A stretch of 64,000 nt of DNA from Methylibium sp. Root1272 (GCF_001425905.1 NZ_LMDY01000016.1:149625-213624); one strand, 5' to 3'; shown: positions 52,905 to 62,062, numbered from the stretch's first letter. The notes: generated by a model not told the origin, from the sequence alone. Translations and numbers: made by a program.

Positions 52905-53813
52905 TCATGGGAAAGTCGAGAGGTCGGCGATGCCGAGTGCGCCAGCAATGAACAGTGTGGCCACGGTCAGATCCGCACTCGTGCCGGGATTGAGCCCGCG
53001 GGCCTTGAGATCTTCGTCCCAGGCGGCAAAAGCCGGGTCGTCGCCGACCGGTTCACCGTTCTCGGCGCGCCGCAACCACGGCGCCGCTTCGTCGGTGACA
53101 GCCTGTGCCACCGCCGCGCCGAACTTTCGAACAATGTGTGAATCGGGCCAGCGGCCGACGAAGGCGAGGAACAGCGCCTGCACCGCAGCGGCATCGATCG
53201 GTCGTGGTGGCGCGGCCTGCCGGATCAGCGCCTCCAGCCCGGTGTCGAACAGATCGGCGTGGCCGGTGGCGTACTGGTGCGCGATGCGGTCGCGGTCGGC
53301 GGCGAGCCGCATCGCTTCCTGCAGCCCCACGGTCGGCCCGGCCGCCACGTCCTGCGCCTCGGCCCGTCCGAGGCCGCCCGGGTTGGCTGCCGCGATGGCG
53401 CGGTAGGCCGCGCGCGCGTCCTCCACGTCCAGTTCGGCCAGCACCTGCGCCAGCGCGGCACGCAGTGCCGATGGGCGCTCGTCGTCGCCATCGTCGTTCC
53501 ACGATCCGGCACATCGCTCGAGGGCGGCGGCCAGCGGCGCGCACAGCAGCACGATGCCCAGGTTGGTGTTGCAACCCGCGACCGCCAGCGTCGCGGCCAT
53601 CGCGGCCTCGATGCGCGCGCCGACCCGTGCGCCCGGCGTGAACAGCGCGGGCGCGGCCGCCGCGGCGCTGTCGAGGAACTGCCGCGCCTGCATGCCGTGG
53701 CCGGCCGAGTGCAGACTCACGTTGCCCGGCTTGCGCACCGCCACGTCGAGGCGGCAGGCCTGCAGGAAGACGGTGCGCGGCGGCGCGATGCGCGCGGGGC
53801 GTGGGTGGCTCAT
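52905..53813 (-). CDS. Triphosphoribosyl-dephospho-CoA synthase (CitG/MdcB) family protein of the H4MPT cluster
   Basis: 302 residues. Family features: FLQACRLDVAVRKPGNVSLHSAGHGM, GARIEAAMAATLAVAGCNTNLGIVLLCAPLAAAL and the later GLNPGTSADLTVATLF. True CitG makes the citrate lyase prosthetic group, but no lyase genes are here; paralogues in methylotroph H4MPT clusters are required for the pathway and probably add a phosphoribosyl unit, fitting H4MPT. Its ATG overlaps the RimK-like gene stop (ATGA, 53810-53813). Confidence 0.85.
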   Translation of the reverse strand: MSHPRPARIAPPRTVFLQACRLDVAVRKPGNVSLHSAGHGMQARQFLDSAAAAAPALFTPGARVGARIEAAMAATLAVAGCNTNLGIVLLCAPLAAALERCAGSWNDDGDDERPSALRAALAQVLAELDVEDARAAYRAIAAANPGGLGRAEAQDVAAGPTVGLQEAMRLAADRDRIAHQYATGHADLFDTGLEALIRQAAPPRPIDAAAVQALFLAFVGRWPDSHIVRKFGAAVAQAVTDEAAPWLRRAENGEPVGDDPAFAAWDEDLKARGLNPGTSADLTVATLFIAGALGIADLSTFP

Positions 53814-54739
53814 GCGCGGCGTGCGCCGCCGGCCGCCGCCACCGATGCGCGCACCGTGGCGAGCTTGCGGTCCAGCAGATCGTCGACCAGCGCCCGCGCG
53901 ATCGGGAAGCGCGTGACGCGCTGCAGGCCCTGCCAGGCGGCGACACCGTTCACCTCCAGCACCTGCGGACCGTCGGCGGTGGGCAGCAGATCGATGCCAG
54001 CGTAGTCCATCTGCAGCGCCGCGGCGGCGCGTTCGGCCAGCGCGGCGAGCTCGGGCGTCAGCGCCGCCGGCTCGACCTTCGCGCCCTGCTTGACGTTGTG
54101 GATCCAGTGAGAGCTGCAGCGCCGCATCGCCGCGATCGCGCGCCCGCCGACCACCAGCACCCGCCAGTCGAAGCCCGGCGACTCGACGTAGCGTTGCAGG
54201 TAGGCGAGTTCGCCGTAGTCCTTCAGCGACGGCAGCGGCACGTGCGCACCGTCCACGCAGCCCACGCGCTGCAGGCCCTTGCCCTGCGAGCCGAACAGCG
54301 GCTTGAGCACCAGCGCCTGGCCGGCCGCGCTCTCGCGCGTGACCAGGCGCTGCGCCTGCGCGGTCGACTCCATCGCCCAGGTCGGCGGGGTCGGGATGCC
54401 GGCCGCGTGCAGCAGCAGGCTGGTCATCGACTTGTCGACGCTGCGCTCGATCGCGCGCGCATCGTTGTAGACCGGCACGCCCAGCTCGCGCAGCCCATGC
54501 AGCACGCCCAGCCGCTTGGTCACCTGCTCGAAGCTGCCGCCGGCGATGCCGCGCACCAGCGCCGCGTCGGGCAGCTCACGGCCGTAGCCGGGAATCACCA
54601 GCCCATGCCACGCGGTGGTGGTGTCGATGCGGCAGTCGGCCAGGTCGACGCAGCGGCCCTCGGCGCCGCGCGCCCGCAGCGCCTGCTGCACCTGGCGCGT
54701 ATGCCAGCCCGTCTCGTCCGTGAAGATGGCAACACGCAT
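53810..54739 (-). CDS. RimK-type ATP-grasp ligase (MptN-like)
   Basis: 309 residues. N-terminus MRVAIFTDETGWHTRQVQQAL, ATP-grasp elements KSMTSLLLHAAGIPTPPTWA, LVLKPLFGSQGKGLQRV, DWRVLVVGGRAIAAMRR and MDYAGIDLLPTADGPQVLEVNGV. Relatives such as MptN add glutamate to the tail of H4MPT. It lies between mch and the CitG-like gene in a compact leftward operon (16 bp and -4 bp spacing), consistent with cofactor tailoring. Confidence 0.87.
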   Translation of the reverse strand: MRVAIFTDETGWHTRQVQQALRARGAEGRCVDLADCRIDTTTAWHGLVIPGYGRELPDAALVRGIAGGSFEQVTKRLGVLHGLRELGVPVYNDARAIERSVDKSMTSLLLHAAGIPTPPTWAMESTAQAQRLVTRESAAGQALVLKPLFGSQGKGLQRVGCVDGAHVPLPSLKDYGELAYLQRYVESPGFDWRVLVVGGRAIAAMRRCSSHWIHNVKQGAKVEPAALTPELAALAERAAAALQMDYAGIDLLPTADGPQVLEVNGVAAWQGLQRVTRFPIARALVDDLLDRKLATVRASVAAAGGARRA

Positions 54740-54755
54740 CGCAGCAGGAGAGGAC

Positions 54756-55820
54756 TCAGGCCGCGTCGAGCCACTGCCCGCGCAGCAGCTCCAGGTTCAT
54801 GCGGCCGGCATGCCAGGTCTTGCCCGACTCCAGGCTCGACACCCACACCTCGGCCGGCGCGAACAGCGCGCCGTCGATCTTGTAGAAGTCGTACTCGGCG
54901 GCCTTGAAGATGTCGGCGAAGCCGCGGCCGTAGTCGCGCGAGTTCAGCGACGGCAGCTCCTTGGCCAACAGCCGCGCCGCGTCGTCGCCGCCGCGCACCG
55001 TGAGCTGCACGCGGCCGCCGTAGAGGATGGCGTCGTTGGTGCGGCCCATCGCGTCCAGCCCGTCGGCGCCGGGCGAGGGCAGCGGCGCGCTCGCCACGCC
55101 GTCCACGATGTGCTCGAGTGGGAAATGCAGCTCGTGCGCCTTGTGCAGCGCCACCTCGAGCACGCGCGCCACCACCTGCGTCGTGCCGGCCAGGCTGCGC
55201 GTGGGCGTGAGGATCAGCGTCAGCTGCTCGGGGCGCAGGCCGCAGTCGCGCAGCACCTTCTCCACCACCACCGGCGGCGGTGCGCGGTCCACCTCGAGCA
55301 CCAGCACGCCGCTGCGCTCGGCGGCGGCGATCGGGTCGCGGTAGCCGAGCTCCTTGAACAGCTCTTCCTTGCCGGCCAGCGCGCGCGCCGGGCCGGAGCC
55401 GAGCGAGAAGAACTTCTTGCCGCCCGCTTCTTCCTTGCTGGCCGACAGGCTCCAGCCGGCGTACTGGCTCGCCAGGCAGGCCAGCACCGGCTGGCTGCTG
55501 CTGACCTCCAGCCAGGTCGGCCAGCCGTGGCTCGCGTCGCCGAAGCCCTGCGCGGCCAGCTCCACGCGGCCCAGTCCGCCCATGCAGATCTCGCCGATCA
55601 GCACGCCCGCGGCCACGCTGCCCGGCGCGGCGATGCCGGCGTCGACGATGCGCACGCCGCTCGCGTCCTGGCTGACCTGCACGCGCAGGCGGTCGGCGTC
55701 GTCGAGCAGGCGCTGCAGCAGCGGGCGCACCGCGGCGTTGACGCTGAGCGGGCTGTCGGCGAAGGGCGGGGTGACGGTGGCGTCGGAGGCGGAGGCGGGC
55801 GTGGACGGGGTGCTGCTCAT
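54756..55820 (-). CDS. mch: Methenyl-H4MPT cyclohydrolase
   Basis: 354 residues. Converts methenyl-H4MPT to formyl-H4MPT. Typical segments: SVNAAVRPLLQRLLDDADRL, GEICMGGLGRVELA, VSSSQPVLACLASQYAGWSL, FFSLGSGPARALA, LILTPTRSLAGTTQVVARVLEVALHKAHEL and LPSLNSRDYGRGFADIFKAAEYDFYKID. The start MSSTPSTPAS at 55820 leaves a 24-residue variable N-terminus before the domain. Third from the end of the mtdB-led operon, 49 bp after the ATP-grasp gene. Confidence 0.96.
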   Translation of the reverse strand: MSSTPSTPASASDATVTPPFADSPLSVNAAVRPLLQRLLDDADRLRVQVSQDASGVRIVDAGIAAPGSVAAGVLIGEICMGGLGRVELAAQGFGDASHGWPTWLEVSSSQPVLACLASQYAGWSLSASKEEAGGKKFFSLGSGPARALAGKEELFKELGYRDPIAAAERSGVLVLEVDRAPPPVVVEKVLRDCGLRPEQLTLILTPTRSLAGTTQVVARVLEVALHKAHELHFPLEHIVDGVASAPLPSPGADGLDAMGRTNDAILYGGRVQLTVRGGDDAARLLAKELPSLNSRDYGRGFADIFKAAEYDFYKIDGALFAPAEVWVSSLESGKTWHAGRMNLELLRGQWLDAA

Positions 55821-55869
55821 GGCGTTGTCTCTCTCGGGGTCTGTCGTCGTTGTGTTGTGTCGGAAGGTC

Positions 55870-57033
55870 TCAAGTCTGCGCCAGCGAGGCGCGCAGCGCG
55901 GCCCGTTTCTCGGCCAGCCGGTGGCGCACTTCGGCCACGCTCGCACCATCGGCGTCCACGCTGCACAGCGGGTCGCCCGGCGCGTGGCGGCTGCCGGCGG
56001 CGGGCAGGTCGTGGCAGTCGTCGCGGGCCGCCAGCGCCTCGGCCTGCGCCGCGGTCAGCTGCACCGCGGCGCGCGCGAACACGATCTCGCAGCCACGCAG
56101 CGCGGCGAGGTCGGGCGGTGCGGTGGTGGCGGCCTCGGCCAGCGCGCCGGTGGTGCAGGCCGTCACATGGGCCTGCATCCACGGCGTCCGTGCGCCATGG
56201 ATCGCCACGCTGGCCGACGGCCGCGGGTTGATCTCCAGCAGCGACCAGTGGTCGCCGTCGAGCAGGAAGTCCAGGCTGCACAGCCCGCGCAGTCCGAAGG
56301 CGGCGACCAGCGTGTGCAGCGTGGTGTCCAGCCCCACCGCCAGCGCCGCCGGCAGCGCCACCGGTCCGATGGCGCCGCGGTAGACATGCGGGTGGTGCGC
56401 GCCCAGCGGCCGGACGATCAGCTCGCTGATGCCGAGCACGCGCGCCTCGCGGCCGTTGGCGATGAACAGCGCCGACATCGGCGTGCCGGCAGCCTCGCGC
56501 TGGTAATACGGCTGTTGCGTGGCGTCGACCGGGTGCCGGTCGTCGGCGTGCCGGATGTGCCAGCCGCCGGTGCCGCGCGCCTCCTTGCGCAGCCAGCCCA
56601 GCGGGGGATCGGGTTCGTCGAGCTGCACCTCGGGGTGCGGCAGTCCCAGCCAGTCGAGCATACCGAAGAAGCCGGCCGGGTCGCGCACGCGCAGCACCGT
56701 TTCGGCCGGCGTGCCGATCAGCGGCAGCAGCTGCGCGCCGCGGCCCAGCAGCTCGGGTTGGCCCTCGAAGCCGCTGCCTGCCACCCAGCCCAGCACCTGC
56801 GGATCGGCCGCCGCCGCGCGCAAGGCCTCGAGCGTGCGCTGCGGGTCGATGCCGAGCGACCCGTCGTCGCGCCCGATCGACTGCCAGAGTCGCGCCGCAC
56901 GCCGCGTGTCCACGTCGCCGAAGACATCGAGCGCGATCACGTCGTAGCCCTCACGCGCCGCCGCCTCCGCCATCAGCCGCGCGGACAACCCCGCGACCAC
57001 CAGCGTCGCGCGGCCGTTCGAAGCAGCAGTCAC
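55870..57033 (-). CDS. ATP-grasp protein of the H4MPT cluster
   Basis: 387 residues from a GTG start. N-terminal Rossmann part (ATLVVAGLSARLMAEAAAREGYDVIALDVFGD), a central ATP-grasp core (LGWLRKEARGTGGWHIRHA; YYQREAAGTPMSALFIANG) and metal-binding LCSLDFLLDGDHWSLLEINPRPSA. ATP-grasp proteins of this kind are constant members of methylotroph H4MPT clusters, but their substrate is not assigned; a carboxylate-amine ligation in cofactor synthesis is likely. It is separated from mtdB by 263 bp filled by two copies of a repeat. Confidence 0.82.
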   Translation of the reverse strand: MTAASNGRATLVVAGLSARLMAEAAAREGYDVIALDVFGDVDTRRAARLWQSIGRDDGSLGIDPQRTLEALRAAAADPQVLGWVAGSGFEGQPELLGRGAQLLPLIGTPAETVLRVRDPAGFFGMLDWLGLPHPEVQLDEPDPPLGWLRKEARGTGGWHIRHADDRHPVDATQQPYYQREAAGTPMSALFIANGREARVLGISELIVRPLGAHHPHVYRGAIGPVALPAALAVGLDTTLHTLVAAFGLRGLCSLDFLLDGDHWSLLEINPRPSASVAIHGARTPWMQAHVTACTTGALAEAATTAPPDLAALRGCEIVFARAAVQLTAAQAEALAARDDCHDLPAAGSRHAPGDPLCSVDADGASVAEVRHRLAEKRAALRASLAQT

Positions 57034-57071
57034 GTCAGCGTCCCGCGTACGCCACCGCGATCCACGCGCGC

Positions 57072-57149
57072 AGACGCCGTGGATCCGGCTCCGCCGGTCC
57101 ACCAGCGTCGCCCCCTCGAGGGGGAGGCGCCGCAGGCGCTTCGGGGGTG
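57072..57149. repeat. REP-like palindromic repeat, family B copy 2
   Basis: 78-bp unit starting AGACGCCGTGGATCC with a central CCCCCTCGAGGGGG palindrome and ending CGGGGGTG. It matches the copy at 57217 at 76 of 78 positions, in the same orientation. Confidence 0.9.
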
Positions 57150-57216
57150 AACAAAGGGGGTCATCACGTCAGCTTCCAGAACGCTGAGCGTCGGCCCGAC
57201 CGCAGCCCCCGTCAGT

Positions 57217-57294
57217 AGACGCCGTGGATCCGGCTCTGCCGGTCCACCAGCGTCGCCCCCTCGAGGGGGAGGCGCCGCAGGCGCATCGGGGGTG
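57217..57294. repeat. REP-like palindromic repeat, family B copy 3
   Basis: Direct repeat of the unit at 57072 (two mismatches), 67 bp further on, ending two bases before the mtdB stop. The pair fills the mtdB to ATP-grasp gap. Confidence 0.9.
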
Positions 57295-57296
57295 GG

Positions 57297-58199
57297 TCAT
57301 ACCTCGGCCAGTACTTCGCGCGCCACCGCCAGCGCCTCGGGGAAGCTCAGGTAGACCGGCTTCTCCGCGGCGCGCATGCGCACCAGCAGGCGGTGCTGCA
57401 CCTGGTACTTCACGTTGCCGACCGCCAGCGCGCCGATGCCCACCGCGCGGCTGCCGGGCAGCAGCTTGCCGCTGTCCATCACGCCGACGCCGGCGATGCC
57501 TTCCGGCGGCACCGCGTTCACGTCGGCGGCCACCAGCAGCCGCGTGGCCACCGCGCGGTCGGCCTCGGTGATCACCTGCACGCCGGCCGCCGCGGTGCCC
57601 AGCACCACGTCGGCGTCGGCGATCGACGCGCGGATGGCGTCGACGCCCTTGCCCGACACGCCGCTCATCGCGCTGCCGAAGCGCACATTGGTCTCGTCGG
57701 CGGCGCGCTGCGCGGCCTCCACGCCGCCGCGGCTGGACAGCCGCACGTCGGCGCCGAGCTGCTGCGCCAGCACGCCGGCGATGCGGCCCACGGTGCCGCC
57801 GCCGCCGAGGATGACCACGCGCTTGCCGGCCAGGTCGGTGCCGTGCACCTTGCGCAGCTGTCCTTCGACACAGGCCACCAGCGCCGCGGCGGTGGTGTAG
57901 GAGCCGCTCGGGTCGGCCATCACCGACACGACGAAGGGCTTGACCATCGCCTTGCGCGCGGCGTCCAGCATGTCGGCGGCCAGCAGCACGTCGCGCCCGC
58001 CGATGAAGATGCCGGTGCGCACCACGCCCTTGGGGCCGCGCGAGAAGATCGCGTCCTGCGTCAGGCCGGTCACGCCGTCGAGCGTGACCTCGCTGTAGGT
58101 CGGCAGCAGCTGGTAGCCGGCGTCGGCGGCCATGTTGATGTCGAACGGGCTCATCTGCTTGCCCGGCGTGATCATGTGGAGGATGTAGGGGCGTTCCAT
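57297..58199 (-). CDS. mtdB: NAD(P)-dependent methylene-H4MPT dehydrogenase
   Basis: 300 residues, as usual for MtdB. Oxidises methylene-H4MPT to methenyl-H4MPT with NAD or NADP. Start MERPYILHMITPGKQMSPFDINMA, substrate region GYQLLPTYSEVTLDGVTGLTQDAIFSRGPKGV, and dinucleotide fold GKRVVILGGGGTVGRIAGVLAQQLG with LSSRGG at the end of the second strand. A frame continues upstream into the beta-RFAP gene but the ATG at 58199 is the family start. It lies 50 bp downstream of the beta-RFAP synthase gene. Confidence 0.97.
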   Translation of the reverse strand: MERPYILHMITPGKQMSPFDINMAADAGYQLLPTYSEVTLDGVTGLTQDAIFSRGPKGVVRTGIFIGGRDVLLAADMLDAARKAMVKPFVVSVMADPSGSYTTAAALVACVEGQLRKVHGTDLAGKRVVILGGGGTVGRIAGVLAQQLGADVRLSSRGGVEAAQRAADETNVRFGSAMSGVSGKGVDAIRASIADADVVLGTAAAGVQVITEADRAVATRLLVAADVNAVPPEGIAGVGVMDSGKLLPGSRAVGIGALAVGNVKYQVQHRLLVRMRAAEKPVYLSFPEALAVAREVLAEV

Positions 58200-58249
58200 C
58201 GCGGTCGCTTTCAGGTCGTCGTCGTCGGGGTCGGGGAGAACGTCGGTAT

Positions 58250-59275
58250 TCACAGGCTGGGTCGAACTTCGATCGAGGCGCCGTGCGCGCGGGCGCTCAC
58301 GGTGCGCAGCTGCAGCGCCGCGTCCACCATGCCGGCCGCGCGCGCGGCGGCCACCACGGCTTCGGCGTCGGCCTCGGACGGCAGGATCGCGAAGCCGGTC
58401 GGGCCCCACGAGCTCTGGCCGGTGGCGGCCACGCGCTGCCGGGCGATCCATTCGCACAGCCGCGCCACCGCCGGGCTGGCGTAGAGCTGGCCGCCCTGGG
58501 CCGGCGCGAAATGCGCGCCCACCTGGCGCTGCACGGCGCTCACGCCTTCGGCGAACAGCGCGAAATCGCCGCTCGCGGCGCCGGGCAGCACGCGCATCAG
58601 CACCTCGTGGCAGACCGCCGCAGCGCTGGCCTGCGTGAAGGCCGGCAGCGTGGCGATCGCGGACTTCTCGTCGGCGCCGCTCAGGCCGTGGCGCGACGGG
58701 TCGAGCACCAGCAGCACGCGCCACGCGGACGGCAGTTCCATGCGCGCCAGCAACGGGGCCGGCACGCCGTCGTCGGCGGTGCCGCCGTCGAGCAGCAGCC
58801 CGCCCTGGTCGAAACCGGCGATGCCCACGCCCGAGCGCAGTCCGCGGCCCAGCAGGCGCGCGATCTCCGTCGTGGCCAGCGTCAGGCCGTGCAGGCTGGC
58901 GAAGGCGCGGCCCACCGCCAGCGCGAGCTGGGTGCCCGAGCCGAAGCCGGCATGGGGCGGCGGCAGCTGCAGCAGTTGCAGGTGGAGCGGGGTGTCGGCC
59001 AGGCCGAAGGCGCGCTGCAGCGTCGCCACATGCGAGCGCGCGCGCGCCAGCGCCTCCTGCGCGGCCGGGCCGTCCTGCGCCTCGCCATGGTCGCGCGTGT
59101 CGCGGCGCAGCGCCACCACGGTGTCGAAGTCATCGATCACGAGCCCGAGGCTGCCGAAGCGCCGCCCCAGCGTCGCCGACGGATCGAGGAAGCCCAGGTG
59201 CAGCCGGCCGGGCGCACGCACGACCACCGCGCTGTCGGTGGCGGGCCGCAAGGTCGAACGGGCGGTCATGAGCAT
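58250..59275 (-). CDS. Beta-ribofuranosylaminobenzene 5'-phosphate synthase
   Basis: 341 residues of the GHMP-kinase-related fold. First committed step of H4MPT synthesis: p-aminobenzoate plus PRPP give beta-RFA-P with loss of CO2. Visible: VVVRAPGRLHLGFLDPSA at the start, the glycine-rich loop PPHAGFGSGTQLALAVG, and LGRGLRSGVGIAGFDQGGLLLDGG; the late GQSSWGPTGFAILPSEADA is also typical. It is upstream of mtdB in the same direction and probably heads that operon. ATG at 59269 is an equally possible start. Confidence 0.93.
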   Translation of the reverse strand: MLMTARSTLRPATDSAVVVRAPGRLHLGFLDPSATLGRRFGSLGLVIDDFDTVVALRRDTRDHGEAQDGPAAQEALARARSHVATLQRAFGLADTPLHLQLLQLPPPHAGFGSGTQLALAVGRAFASLHGLTLATTEIARLLGRGLRSGVGIAGFDQGGLLLDGGTADDGVPAPLLARMELPSAWRVLLVLDPSRHGLSGADEKSAIATLPAFTQASAAAVCHEVLMRVLPGAASGDFALFAEGVSAVQRQVGAHFAPAQGGQLYASPAVARLCEWIARQRVAATGQSSWGPTGFAILPSEADAEAVVAAARAAGMVDAALQLRTVSARAHGASIEVRPSL

Positions 59276-59453
59276 CGGGTCGGGGAAGGCAGGTGCGGCG
59301 TGAGCCAGGGTTCAGAGCAATCGCTGTTCCCGGCCCGCCGCGGTGGCTGGCGGCGTGGCCGGCAGGGCACGGGCCGTTCGCAGTGTGGCGTGATGTGCCA
59401 AAGCGCGGACAGTGTGTCACGCCCCGGCGCCGGCGGCGAGAGCGCGCGCCAAT

Positions 59454-59488
59454 GAAAAACCCCCGGCGGTGGCGAGCACCGGCGGGGG
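59454..59488 (-). terminator. Intrinsic terminator after the TonB-dependent receptor gene
   Basis: Read on the minus strand, an 11-bp stem with one mismatch (arms within 59460-59488) is followed by TTTTTC. It lies 30 bases after the receptor stop and separates it from the beta-RFAP/mtdB operon. Confidence 0.75.
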
Positions 59489-59517
59489 CGGGATCGGGCG
59501 CGGTCTGCGCTGCGCGA

Positions 59518-61872
59518 TCAGTAGCGGTAGCGCAGTCCCACGAAGAAGGCGCGCGGCGCGCCCGGGGCCACGAACAGCGCGTCGGCTTCCTCGCCGGTGT
59601 AGGTGCCGTTGGCGTCGAACATGGTCTCGGCCAGCGCGCCGAAGGTCTCGTGGCGGCGGTCGAAGACGTTGTTGACGTTGGCGTACAGCTCCCACTGCGC
59701 GCTCGGCTTCCAGCTCGCGCGCAGGTTCACGATCGCGTAGCCGGGCAGGCGCACGCGCTTGTACTCGGGGTCCTCGCCGACCTCCGGGTCTTCCAGCAGG
59801 CCGTCCTCGTTGCCCGACACGCCGCGGCTCGTCACCGCCTGCAGATCGCTGCCGACCGTGAAGCCGCCGCCCACGCGCCAGTCCACCGCCATCTTCAGCG
59901 TGTGGCGCGGCAGCCCGGCGATGCGGGTGCCCGGCGTGATGGTCACGTTGCGCTCGCCCTGGCGCAGCACGCCGTTGGCCTCGTAGGTGGCCTTCAGGAA
60001 GCTGTAGCCGATGCCGTAGTCGAACGCGCCGCTCGACACCGCGAACTCGGTGTCCACGCCCTGGTTGCGCGTCTTCGGGAAGTTGGCGAAATAGCCGAGC
60101 TGTCCGGTCACGCTGGTGCTGCGGAACAGGATGTCGTCCTTGTTGTCGGTGTGGTACGCGGCCAGGTTGAAGCGCATGCCGGGCGCGATGGGCCAGCGCA
60201 GACCGGCCTCGACGGTGGTCGACTTCACCTGCTTCAGGTAGGGGTCGGCCTGCAGCCCGGCCGGCAGGCGGCAGGGCTCGTCGGGGTCGGCGCAGCCGAG
60301 CTCGATGACGGTGGGCACGCGCGTGTTGCGCGCCACGTTGGCGAACAGCGTGGGCGTGGTGGCGGCCTCGCCGATGCGGTGCGCGATGCCGAGCGCCGGG
60401 TTCACGCTGTTGTAGGTGAAGCGCTCGTTGGGCTTGTCCTCGATGACGCCGGTGTCGTCGTCACGCGTGGTGAGCTGGTTGCTGACGGCCGAATGGTTGT
60501 AGCGCGCGGTGCCCGTCACGTGGGTGCGCGGCGCGACCTGCCAGGTGTCGGTGGCGTACACGCCGTAGTGGGTGGACTTGCCGTCCACGTGGGCCGACAG
60601 CTCGCGGTCCTCGCCCGGCGCCGGGATCACGCCGCGGGCGTCGGTGAAGAAGCCTTCCTGCTCGTACTGGCTGTAGTTGACGCGGGAACGGTCCACGCTG
60701 GCGCCCACCTGCCACTGGTGCGGACCGCTGACGCGCGAATAGCTCAGTGCCGCGCCGTAGCCGGTCTGCGTGGTCGCGGTGCTGTTGAACGCGGCGGTCG
60801 GATCGCCCGGATCCTCCGGCTCTTCCTCGGCCTCGTCGCCGTTGATCGTGCTGCGCGAGCTCTTGCGCACATAGAGCAGTGCCGACAGCGAGCTGTTGGC
60901 GTCGATGGTGTGCTGGCCGTTGAAGCTGAGCTGGCCGAGCTTGTTGCGCGTCTGGTCGGGGTAGGTGTAGACGGCCTCGCGGCGCGTGAAGTACAGGTCC
61001 TTGGTCAGCGCGCCGTCGTCGATGGTGTAGGCCGGCAGCAGGCCGTTGCCCACCAGGTTGCTGTGACCGTACAGCGCCCCGATGCTCCAGCTGGTGGTGC
61101 CGTCGTCGTGCCCCAGCTTGCCGAAGAACTGGCCGAGCTTGCCGTCGGAGGCATCGCGCCAGCCGTCCTCGTCGAAGCCGGTGACGGCCACGTACTGGTG
61201 CCAGCCGGCGTCGTCGCTGCGGCCGTAGCTCAGGTCCGCGCGCTTGCGGCCGAAGCTGCCGGCCGACAGGTCGGCGCGGAAGCCCGGCGCCGTGCGGCCG
61301 TCGTGCGTGGTGTAGGCCAGCGCACCGCCCAGCGAGTTGAGGCCGAAGGCCGGGTTCGCACCCGGCACGAGCGACAGCGTGTTGATCGCGAATTCGGGGA
61401 TCAGGTCGAAGTTGACGACGTCGCCGAAGGGCTCGTTGATGCGCACGCCGTCGAGGTAGACCGACAGGCCCTGGCCGGCGCCGAGCAGCGGCGAGGCGCG
61501 GAAGCCGCGGTAGGTGAGGTCGCCCTGGAAGGGGCTGCCCTGGATCTCGTTCACCTGCACGCCGACCACGCGGCGGTTCAGGTAGTCGGTCTGGTTCACG
61601 GTCTGCGAGCCGTCGATGGCGTCGCGCTTGATGACCTGGGTGGAGTAGGGAAGGATGTTGCGGTCGATGCCCTGGCCGGGCAGCGGCGAGACGCCGATGA
61701 TCTCCACGCGATCGAGCTGCGCGGCGGCGGCCTGGGCTGTGGCGGTGGTGGGCACTGCGATCAGCGGCAGGCCCAGCCACCCGAGGGCGGCCAGTGCGCG
61801 CGCGATCGGCGACGGTGTAGAACGGGCCGGCAGTGCAGACCGCGCAGGCCGGGTTTCGAGAATGCGAGTCAC
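59518..61872 (-). CDS. TonB-dependent outer-membrane receptor
   Basis: 784 residues. Signal peptide about 20-48 (ALGWLGLPLIAVPTTATAQA), a TonB-box-like LDRVEIIG, plug domain (VIKRDAIDGSQTVNQTDYLNRRVVGVQV, RGFRASPLLGAGQGLSVYLDGVRINEPFGD) and a 22-strand barrel ending in the aromatic YRY. GTG at 61872 was chosen: AGGAGA lies 7 bases upstream, and the signal peptide fits. Substrate unknown. Position between the C1 island and a sensor kinase might suggest uptake of a metal needed for methanol oxidation, such as a lanthanide or iron, but nothing in the sequence proves it. Confidence 0.92.
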   Translation of the reverse strand: MTRILETRPARSALPARSTPSPIARALAALGWLGLPLIAVPTTATAQAAAAQLDRVEIIGVSPLPGQGIDRNILPYSTQVIKRDAIDGSQTVNQTDYLNRRVVGVQVNEIQGSPFQGDLTYRGFRASPLLGAGQGLSVYLDGVRINEPFGDVVNFDLIPEFAINTLSLVPGANPAFGLNSLGGALAYTTHDGRTAPGFRADLSAGSFGRKRADLSYGRSDDAGWHQYVAVTGFDEDGWRDASDGKLGQFFGKLGHDDGTTSWSIGALYGHSNLVGNGLLPAYTIDDGALTKDLYFTRREAVYTYPDQTRNKLGQLSFNGQHTIDANSSLSALLYVRKSSRSTINGDEAEEEPEDPGDPTAAFNSTATTQTGYGAALSYSRVSGPHQWQVGASVDRSRVNYSQYEQEGFFTDARGVIPAPGEDRELSAHVDGKSTHYGVYATDTWQVAPRTHVTGTARYNHSAVSNQLTTRDDDTGVIEDKPNERFTYNSVNPALGIAHRIGEAATTPTLFANVARNTRVPTVIELGCADPDEPCRLPAGLQADPYLKQVKSTTVEAGLRWPIAPGMRFNLAAYHTDNKDDILFRSTSVTGQLGYFANFPKTRNQGVDTEFAVSSGAFDYGIGYSFLKATYEANGVLRQGERNVTITPGTRIAGLPRHTLKMAVDWRVGGGFTVGSDLQAVTSRGVSGNEDGLLEDPEVGEDPEYKRVRLPGYAIVNLRASWKPSAQWELYANVNNVFDRRHETFGALAETMFDANGTYTGEEADALFVAPGAPRAFFVGLRYRY

Positions 61873-62025
61873 CGTCAAGTCTCCTGATCTAGTTATGGGT
61901 GTCACAACGACCGGCGATTGTGTGTGCGGTGCACCGCGGGTCGGGTCGGGAGAAATTCCCGAGTTGAACGCCTGAGCATTGGGGGAAGAACCGATTGCTC
62001 GCAGGCCCGGCTCGGCCCGTGCCGC

Positions 62026-62062
62026 TAAAAAATACCCCGCCCGATGCAGGCATCGGGCGGGG
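62026..62062 (-). terminator. Intrinsic terminator upstream of the receptor gene
   Basis: On the minus strand, a 13-bp perfect stem (62062-62050 with 62047-62035, 2-base loop) is followed by TATTTTTTA. It lies about 155 bases before the receptor start and 67 bases after the stop of the candidate small gene, so it either ends that gene or acts as an attenuator in the receptor leader. Confidence 0.8.

Noticed and set aside
52905-53813. Citrate or malonate lyase prosthetic group synthesis
   Set aside because: The protein is CitG-like but no lyase, carrier or CitX-type genes are present; all neighbours are H4MPT genes.
57072-57294. Tandem repeats as a CRISPR array
   Set aside because: Only two units of 78 bp with one 67-bp spacer, palindromic and GC-rich, with related copies scattered elsewhere and no cas genes: REP-like elements fit better.
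59293-61887. 864-codon frame on the plus strand
   Set aside because: It is the complement of the TonB receptor gene, is rich in Arg/Val/His/Gly without domains, and has no ribosome site. Other very long opposite-strand frames (for example 26862-29999 above the EamA and Rieske genes, 23660-25624 over trpS, 31142-33124 over dxs) were dropped for the same reason.
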